Below, in pieces: positions 59,339-64,000 of a stretch of 64,000 nt of DNA (the first letter of the stretch is position 1; each line of letters opens with the position of its first letter). The translations under genes were made by a program, and so were the position numbers. Location of the stretch: positions 2,542,001 through 2,606,000 of the forward strand of contig NZ_CP059987.1 in assembly GCF_014483895.1 (NCBI RefSeq), read 5' to 3'. Origin of the DNA: Protaetiibacter sp. SSC-01 (GTDB lineage Bacteria > Actinomycetota > Actinomycetes > Actinomycetales > Microbacteriaceae). The notes below the pieces were generated by a model, which worked only from the letters and a program-made list of their open reading frames with translations, did not search any database and had not been told where the DNA came from.

Positions 59339-59977
59339 ATGACTCCCCGCGCCTACGTCTCCCCGCTGCGCACGGCACAGGCCGCGGCGACCCGCCGACG
59401 CATCCTCGAGGCCGCCGCCGAGCTCTTCGCGCGCGACGGATATGCCGCCACCTCGCTCGCCGCCCTCGCGGAGGAGGCCGGCGTCTCGCTCGAGACCGTC
59501 AAGGCCAACGGACCCAAGAGCTCCCTCATCCTCGCCGCCTTCGACCAGACCTTCACGGGCGAGGTCGGAGACGCGGATGCCGCCCCCATCCACGAACGCA
59601 ACGTCGGCACGAGCGTGCGCGAGGCGAGCGATGCCGAGTTCCTGCGCGCGTGGGTCGAGTTCGTGACGGGCGCCAACGAGCGCATCTCACGCCTGTGGAT
59701 CGCGCTGCTCGACGCCTCGATGGGCGACGCGGCCGTCGCGAAGGGGCTCGAGGGCCTGCAGGAGCGCCGACGCAGCGACTACCGCGCGTCGATCGCCGAG
59801 TTCCGGGCGCGGGGCCTCGCGAAGCGCGCCGCCGACGACGAGCAGCTCGCCGCATCCCTGCTCTTCCTCGCCTCGCCGAGCGGCTACGTGCAGCTCGTGC
59901 TCGACGCGGGCTGGAGCCTCGAGCAGTACCAGGACTGGCTCGTCGACACCGTCGAGCGCACGATCTTCACCCCCTGA
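59339..59977 (+). CDS. TetR/AcrR family regulator of the glycosyltransferase unit
   Basis: The 212-residue regulator has the TetR HTH (AQAAATRRRILEAAAELFARDGYAATSLAALAEEAGVSLETVKANG) and a helical ligand-binding domain ending in YQDWLVDTVERTIF. It is divergent from the glycosyltransferase/flavin oxidase pair and probably releases its operator on binding the molecule those enzymes modify. SD AGGA lies seven bases before the ATG. The ligand is unknown. Confidence 0.93.
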   Translation: MTPRAYVSPLRTAQAAATRRRILEAAAELFARDGYAATSLAALAEEAGVSLETVKANGPKSSLILAAFDQTFTGEVGDADAAPIHERNVGTSVREASDAEFLRAWVEFVTGANERISRLWIALLDASMGDAAVAKGLEGLQERRRSDYRASIAEFRARGLAKRAADDEQLAASLLFLASPSGYVQLVLDAGWSLEQYQDWLVDTVERTIFTP

Positions 59978-59991
59978 GCCCGCGCACCATC

Positions 59992-60054
59992 CGCTGAGTG
60001 GTCGGTAAATCGCCCCAAACCCGCGAGATAGGGCCAGAAACCGACCGATCAGCG
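59992..60054. repeat. Palindromic repeat, family C copy 4 (diverged)
   Basis: CGCTGAGTGGTCGGTAAATC and GGCCAGAAACCGACCGATCA form the arms; the left arm has lost the GTTTCTGG part. It follows the tetR stop by 15 bases. Confidence 0.78.
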
Positions 60055-60137
60055 TTCGGAGGGGTCCACCGAATGGGGGATGCGAGAACCACCGGGCGGG
60101 AGAGGTCGCGCACCGCGCGCCGCGCCAGCATGGAGGC

Positions 60138-61052
60138 ATGACCACCGAGAACGTCGTCGAGGTACGGGGACTCCGCAAGAGCTACAAGGGCGGCTTCGAG
60201 GCCGTGCGCGGCATCGACTTCGACATCCACCGCGGCGAGACCTTCGCCCTGCTCGGCCCGAACGGCGCCGGCAAGTCCACCACCATCGAGATCCTCGAGG
60301 GCTACCGCGACCGCACCGGCGGCGAGGTGCGCGTGCTCGGCACCGACCCCCGCCGCGGCGGCCTCGCCTGGAAGTCGCGCCTCGGCATCGTGCTGCAGTC
60401 GACCGGCGAGACCGGCACCGCGACCGTGCGCGAGGCGCTCCACCACTTCGCCGGCTACTACCCGAACCCCCGCGACGTCGACGAGGTGATCGCCGCCGTC
60501 GGGCTCGAGGAGAAGGCCCGCACGCGCATCTCGAAGCTCTCCGGAGGCCAGAAGCGCCGCGTCGACGTCGCGCTCGGCATCATCGGGCGCCCCGAGCTGC
60601 TCTTCCTCGACGAGCCGACCACGGGCTTCGACCCCGAGGCGCGCCGCCAGTTCTGGGCGCTCATCCGCTCGCTCCGCGACGAGGGCACGACGATCCTCCT
60701 CACGACCCACTACCTCGACGAGGCCCAGCAGCTCTCCGACCGCGGCGGCATCATCGCCGGCGGCGAGCTCGTCGCCCTCGGCGCCATCGACGAGCTCGGT
60801 GGAGCGGATGCGCGCGTCCCGATCGTGCGCTGGCTCGAGAACGGCGTGCTGCGCGAGGAGCGCACGACCGAGCCGGGCGCGCTCGTCGCCCACCTCGCCG
60901 CATCCGGCGAACCCGAGCGGCTCGAGGTGATCCGCCCGAGCCTCGAGGACATCTACCTGGACCTCGTCGGCGAGACGGCCCGCGCGTCCGCCGATGCCGC
61001 CCCCGGCACCGCCCCCGCCCCCGCCCCCGCTCTCGAAGGGAGCCTCGCGTGA
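60138..61052 (+). CDS. ABC-2 type exporter ATP-binding protein
   Basis: The 304-residue ATPase has Walker A GPNGAGKST (about 40-48), the signature LSGGQKRR, Walker B LLFLDEPTTGFDPEARR and the switch His in LLTTHYLDEA. The C-terminal extension has a DrrA-like IRPSLEDIYLDLVGE followed by an Ala/Pro tail. It powers export by the permease whose GTG overlaps its stop. The operon also encodes a two-component system, suggesting drug or peptide efflux induced by a membrane signal. Confidence 0.95.
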   Translation: MTTENVVEVRGLRKSYKGGFEAVRGIDFDIHRGETFALLGPNGAGKSTTIEILEGYRDRTGGEVRVLGTDPRRGGLAWKSRLGIVLQSTGETGTATVREALHHFAGYYPNPRDVDEVIAAVGLEEKARTRISKLSGGQKRRVDVALGIIGRPELLFLDEPTTGFDPEARRQFWALIRSLRDEGTTILLTTHYLDEAQQLSDRGGIIAGGELVALGAIDELGGADARVPIVRWLENGVLREERTTEPGALVAHLAASGEPERLEVIRPSLEDIYLDLVGETARASADAAPGTAPAPAPALEGSLA

Positions 61053-61915
61053 CCACCGCGACCACCGCATCCGTCCGCCCGCCGGCGCGCCCCGCGTCGT
61101 TCGGACCCGCCCGCACCATCCGCCTCGGCCTCTCGCGCGTCGGCCACGAGCTGCGCGCCTACTTCCGGCAGGGCGACACGGTGTTCTTCACCTTCCTGTT
61201 CCCGCTGCTCATGCTCACGATCTTCTCGGTCGCCTTCAGCAACGGGGACTTCGGTCGCACCCCCGAGGGCGACCCCGTGACCGCCGCGCAGTTCTACCTG
61301 CCGGCGATGCTCGCGGCGGGCGTGCTGCTCTCCGGCCTGCAGAACATGGCGATCGACATCGCCACGGAACGCAGCGACGGCACCCTCAAGCGCCTCGCCG
61401 GCACCCCGCTCTCGCCCGTGAGCTACTTCATCGGCAAGATCGGCCAGGTGCTCGTGACCGGCCTCGCGCAGGCGGCCCTGCTCATCGTCGCTGCGCGCGT
61501 CGCGTTCGACGTGCCGCTGCCGACCGAGCCGGAGCACTGGGCGACCTTCGCGTGGGTGTTCCTGCTCGGCGTCACGACGTGCGCGATCCTCGGCATCGGC
61601 CTCGCGGGCCTGCCCCGCTCGGGCAAGAGCGCGTCGGCCGTCATCATCCCCATCGTGCTCGTGCTGCAGTTCATCTCGGGCGTCTACATCCAGTTCACGA
61701 TGCTGCCCGAGTGGCTGCAGAACGTCGCGAACCTGTTCCCCCTCGCCTGGCTCGCCCACGGGATGCGGTCGGTGTTCCTGCCCGCGGACTATGCGGCCCT
61801 CGAGGCGGGCGGCGAGTGGAACCTCGTCGGCATCGCGATCGCGTGCGGCATCTGGCTCGTCGCGGGTCTCGTGGCGACCCGCCTCACCTTCCGCTGGATC
61901 CGCAAGGATGGCTGA
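61049..61915 (+). CDS. ABC-2 type exporter permease
   Basis: The 288-residue permease has about six helices and the ABC-2 pattern DTVFFTFLFPLLMLTIFSVAF, then LSGLQNMAIDIATERSDGTLKRLAGTPLSPVSYFIGKI. This matches DrrB/YadH-type exporters. With the preceding ATPase it forms an export pump of unknown substrate. GTG overlaps the ATPase stop, and the kinase gene begins right after its own stop. Confidence 0.94.
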   Translation: MTTATTASVRPPARPASFGPARTIRLGLSRVGHELRAYFRQGDTVFFTFLFPLLMLTIFSVAFSNGDFGRTPEGDPVTAAQFYLPAMLAAGVLLSGLQNMAIDIATERSDGTLKRLAGTPLSPVSYFIGKIGQVLVTGLAQAALLIVAARVAFDVPLPTEPEHWATFAWVFLLGVTTCAILGIGLAGLPRSGKSASAVIIPIVLVLQFISGVYIQFTMLPEWLQNVANLFPLAWLAHGMRSVFLPADYAALEAGGEWNLVGIAIACGIWLVAGLVATRLTFRWIRKDG

Positions 61916-63055
61916 GTGATCCGCTCTCGCTGGTGGCTGCTGGTCATCGCCGCAGCCGCCGTCGGACCGGTCGTCGTCCTGACGATCATCGGCTCCCCCG
62001 TCGTGGACATCGCGACGGGGGCGGCCGTGTGCGCCGCGTACGCCGTCGTGTTCCTGCTGCTGCGCCCACGCGTCGTCGAGGGCAACGGCTACGCCATCGC
62101 GCTCATCGTCGCGACGATCGCGTGGTCGGCGACTCTCACGGGCGTCGAGTCGCTGCTCGCCGTCACGCAGACGGTCGCCTACCCGGTCGCGTGGGTCGTG
62201 TCGCGCGGTCGCGGGGCGGCGATCGTCGCGAGCCTCGGCATCGCCCTCGGCGTCGGCGCGGGGTTCCTGCTCGGCGAGGAGGGGCCGGATGCGTGGGGCA
62301 CCGCTCTCGTGAGCCAGACCCTCTCGTTCGGCTTCTCCACGATCATGGGCCTCTGGATCTCGCGCATCGCCGAGCTCGGCGAGGAGAAGGCGCGCCTGCT
62401 CGACGAGCTCCAGGCGACGCAGGCGCAGCTCGCGGCGGCGGAGCGGGATGCGGGCGTCACCCACGAGCGCGCCCGCATGTCGCGCGAGGTGCACGACACC
62501 GTCGCCCAGTCGCTCACGGGTCTCGTGCTGCTCGCCCAGCGCGCCCGCCGCGCGCACAACGCCGGCGCGCTCGACGACGAGCTGCTGGAGCTCATCGAGT
62601 CGGGAGCGCGCGACGCGCTCGCCGAGACCCGGGCGCTCGTCGCATCCGCCGCCCCCGTCGAGCTCTCGCAGGGCGGGATCGCGGATGCGCTGCAGCGGCT
62701 CGCGGAGCGCTTCGAACGCGAGGCGCGCATCCGGGTGACGGTGCAGACGGCGATCGACGTGCCCCTCGACCGCGACACGGAGGTCGTGCTGCTGCGGTGC
62801 GCGCAGGAGGGGCTCGCGAACGTGCGCAAGCACTCGGGCGCCGACGCGGCGCACGTCGCGCTCGTCGCCGGGGCGGACGGCGTGCGGCTCACGGTGCGCG
62901 ACGACGGACGCGGGTTCCCCGCCGAGCTGCGCGCGGGCTTCGGGCTCGCGGGCCTGCGCGACCGGCTCGCCCTCGCGGGCGGCGCGCTCGAGGTCGACGG
63001 CACGCCCGGCGCCACGACGATCACCGCGACCCTGCCTGCGGGAGGCGCCTCATGA
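61916..63055 (+). CDS. Sensor histidine kinase, NarL-linked (HisKA_3) type
   Basis: The 379-residue kinase has five or six transmembrane helices with almost no extracellular part, then a coiled linker (EEKARLLDELQATQAQLAAAERD). The phospho-accepting His is in MSREVHDTVAQSLTGLVLLAQRARR. The ATPase has LRCAQEGLANVRKHSG and VRDDGRGFPAELRAGFGLAGLRDRL. Such intramembrane-sensing kinases often detect cell-envelope-active compounds. It abuts the exporter permease gene and overlaps the regulator gene (ATGA). Confidence 0.93.
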   Translation: MIRSRWWLLVIAAAAVGPVVVLTIIGSPVVDIATGAAVCAAYAVVFLLLRPRVVEGNGYAIALIVATIAWSATLTGVESLLAVTQTVAYPVAWVVSRGRGAAIVASLGIALGVGAGFLLGEEGPDAWGTALVSQTLSFGFSTIMGLWISRIAELGEEKARLLDELQATQAQLAAAERDAGVTHERARMSREVHDTVAQSLTGLVLLAQRARRAHNAGALDDELLELIESGARDALAETRALVASAAPVELSQGGIADALQRLAERFEREARIRVTVQTAIDVPLDRDTEVVLLRCAQEGLANVRKHSGADAAHVALVAGADGVRLTVRDDGRGFPAELRAGFGLAGLRDRLALAGGALEVDGTPGATTITATLPAGGAS

Positions 63056-63678
63056 TCCGGATCCTCGTGGTCGACGACCACCCCGTCGTGCGCGCCGGGA
63101 TCGTCGCGCTGCTCGACGAGGCCCCGGACGTCGAGATCGTCGGCACGGCGGCGAGCGGCGAGGAGGCGCTCGCGCTCGTGCCATCGGCGGCGCCCGACCT
63201 CGTCGTCATGGACCTGCGGATGCCGGGTATCGACGGCGACGAGGCGACCGCTCGCATCCTCGCGGCCCACCCCGAGGTGCGCGTGCTCATCCTGACGACG
63301 TACGAGACGGATGACGCGATCCTGTCCGCCATCGCGGCCGGCGCGAGCGGCTACCTGCTGAAGGCCGCGCCCGAGGAGGAGCTGCTCGCGGGCGTGCGCG
63401 CCGTCGCGGCGGGAGAGGTTGCGCTCGCGCCGAGCGTCAGCCGGATGCTCGTGGCCCGCACGCGTGAGCCCGCCCGCCCCGCGGGGCCCGAGCTGAGCCC
63501 GCGCGAGCTCGAGGTGCTGCGGCTCGTCGCCGAGGGGCTCTCGAACCGCGAGATCGGGGCGCGCATCCACCTCGGCGAGGCCACCGTGAAGACGCACCTC
63601 ATGAAGGTCTTCGGCAAGCTCGGCGTCAACGACCGCACGCGCGCGGTGACCCGGGCGATGGAGCTGGGGCTGCTGTGA
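63052..63678 (+). CDS. Response regulator, NarL/LuxR family, of the ABC-2 exporter operon
   Basis: The 208-residue regulator has a receiver (ILVVDDHPVVRAGIVALL, Asp in LVVMDLRMPGIDG, Lys in GYLLKAAPEEE) and a LuxR HTH (LSPRELEVLRLVAEGLSNREIGARIHLGEATVKTHLMKVF). It is the last gene of the exporter/kinase operon and most likely controls that operon. Repeat elements begin 22 bases after its stop. Confidence 0.95.
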   Translation: MIRILVVDDHPVVRAGIVALLDEAPDVEIVGTAASGEEALALVPSAAPDLVVMDLRMPGIDGDEATARILAAHPEVRVLILTTYETDDAILSAIAAGASGYLLKAAPEEELLAGVRAVAAGEVALAPSVSRMLVARTREPARPAGPELSPRELEVLRLVAEGLSNREIGARIHLGEATVKTHLMKVFGKLGVNDRTRAVTRAMELGLL

Positions 63679-63700
63679 TGTCTGGCGCCGCGACCACCGT

Positions 63701-63882
63701 TGGTTGAGTAGCGCCGCGCCGCACCCCCGCCGCTGGTTGAGTAGCGCGCGGCCGCGCGGAGCGCGACCGCACGCGTATCGAAACCCTCGCACGGCGTATC
63801 AAGTGCGGGCCATGGATGGATCATGCGCCGACGTCATGCGTCCGTCGGGTTTCGATACGCCCGCTCCGCGGGCTACTCGACC
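63701..63882. repeat. Cluster of short family D repeats
   Basis: A truncated copy (63702-63720) and a fuller copy (63734-63785) start GGTTGAGTAGCG on the plus strand. A reversed copy (63848-63882) reads GGTTTCGATACGCCC to CTACTCGACC. They fill the 258-base region between the response regulator and the gene cut by the right edge. No gene is seen here. Confidence 0.82.
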
Positions 63883-63936
63883 AGCGGGAGAGCCGGCGCA
63901 GCCGGCACGGCACAGCAGCGGCGAAGCCGCTCCCGC

Positions 63937-64000
63937 TCACACGAGCGGCGCGACCTCGTCCCACGTGGGCATCGACGTGGAGGCCCCCGCACGCGTCGTC
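63937..64000 (-). CDS. C-terminal end of an unidentified protein (cut by window edge)
   Basis: The minus strand shows an open frame ending in TGA at 63939-63937; its last 20 residues are TTRAGASTSMPTWDEVAPLV. The SMPTWDEV stretch looks like a true protein end and resembles conserved C-termini such as those of SepH-like cell-division proteins, but this is too short to identify. Confidence 0.4.
   Translation of the reverse strand, partial: TTRAGASTSMPTWDEVAPLV

Overview
The window comes from a high-GC Gram-positive actinobacterium, most likely a member of the Microbacteriaceae. The evidence is the very GC-rich third codon positions, the frequent GCATCC/GGATGC hexamers, many GTG starts, GTGA/ATGA stop-start overlaps, carbohydrate ABC importers without their own ATPase, and a tRNA-Trp/secE/nusG cluster of actinobacterial type. 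No species is claimed. Coding density is very high and no stretch of more than 300 bases lacks a gene.

Layout. 1-17.8 kb is a xylan/xylose island. It holds the start of a GH1 glycosidase, a ROK repressor, a sugar-binding lipoprotein with two permeases, a GH3 glycosidase and a cytoplasmic GH10 xylanase, an arrangement like the xylobiose bxlEFGA operon of streptomycetes. A giant secreted, probably cell-wall-anchored CE4/GH10 xylan-degrading enzyme, a LacI repressor, xylA, xylB and a ThuA-like protein follow. Palindromes built from TCGAAA half-sites occur at the ROK, sugar-binding-protein, LacI and giant-xylanase genes, which suggests one regulon. 17.8-26 kb holds an orphan binding lipoprotein, a cyclase-family hydrolase with an APC permease, metB/cbs transsulfuration genes and an ABC exporter. 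26-29.6 kb is a second sugar importer of alpha-glucoside type with its own promoter and operator.

29.8-31 kb carries rplJ-rplL with an L10 leader/attenuator. 31-40.3 kb holds an OmpR-type two-component system, a YqaJ-like nuclease, oxidoreductases, an acetyltransferase, a cupin and an MFS transporter. 40.4-49.3 kb is the tRNA-Trp/secE/nusG/rplK/rplA cluster, here split between nusG and rplK by about 6.3 kb carrying a LysE exporter, a UPF0145 protein, a type III restriction-modification system, an XRE regulator and a Phd/RelE toxin-antitoxin pair. The stretches downstream of nusG and rplA are near-duplicates containing two hairpins each. 49.5-51.1 kb is a divergent LysR/LysE amino-acid export pair. 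51.2-55.3 kb is a PspC-type sensor kinase, its regulator and a divergent PspC membrane protein. 55.5-60 kb holds a nuclease-like protein and a TetR-controlled glycosyltransferase/flavin oxidase pair. 60.1-63.7 kb is an ABC-2 exporter in one operon with a NarL-type two-component system. The right end has repeats and the last codons of another gene.

Four families of dispersed palindromic or oriented repeats punctuate the window, usually directly after stop codons. One 44-bp family is translated in the same reading frame at the N-terminus of the cytoplasmic GH10 xylanase and at the C-terminus of a membrane protein.
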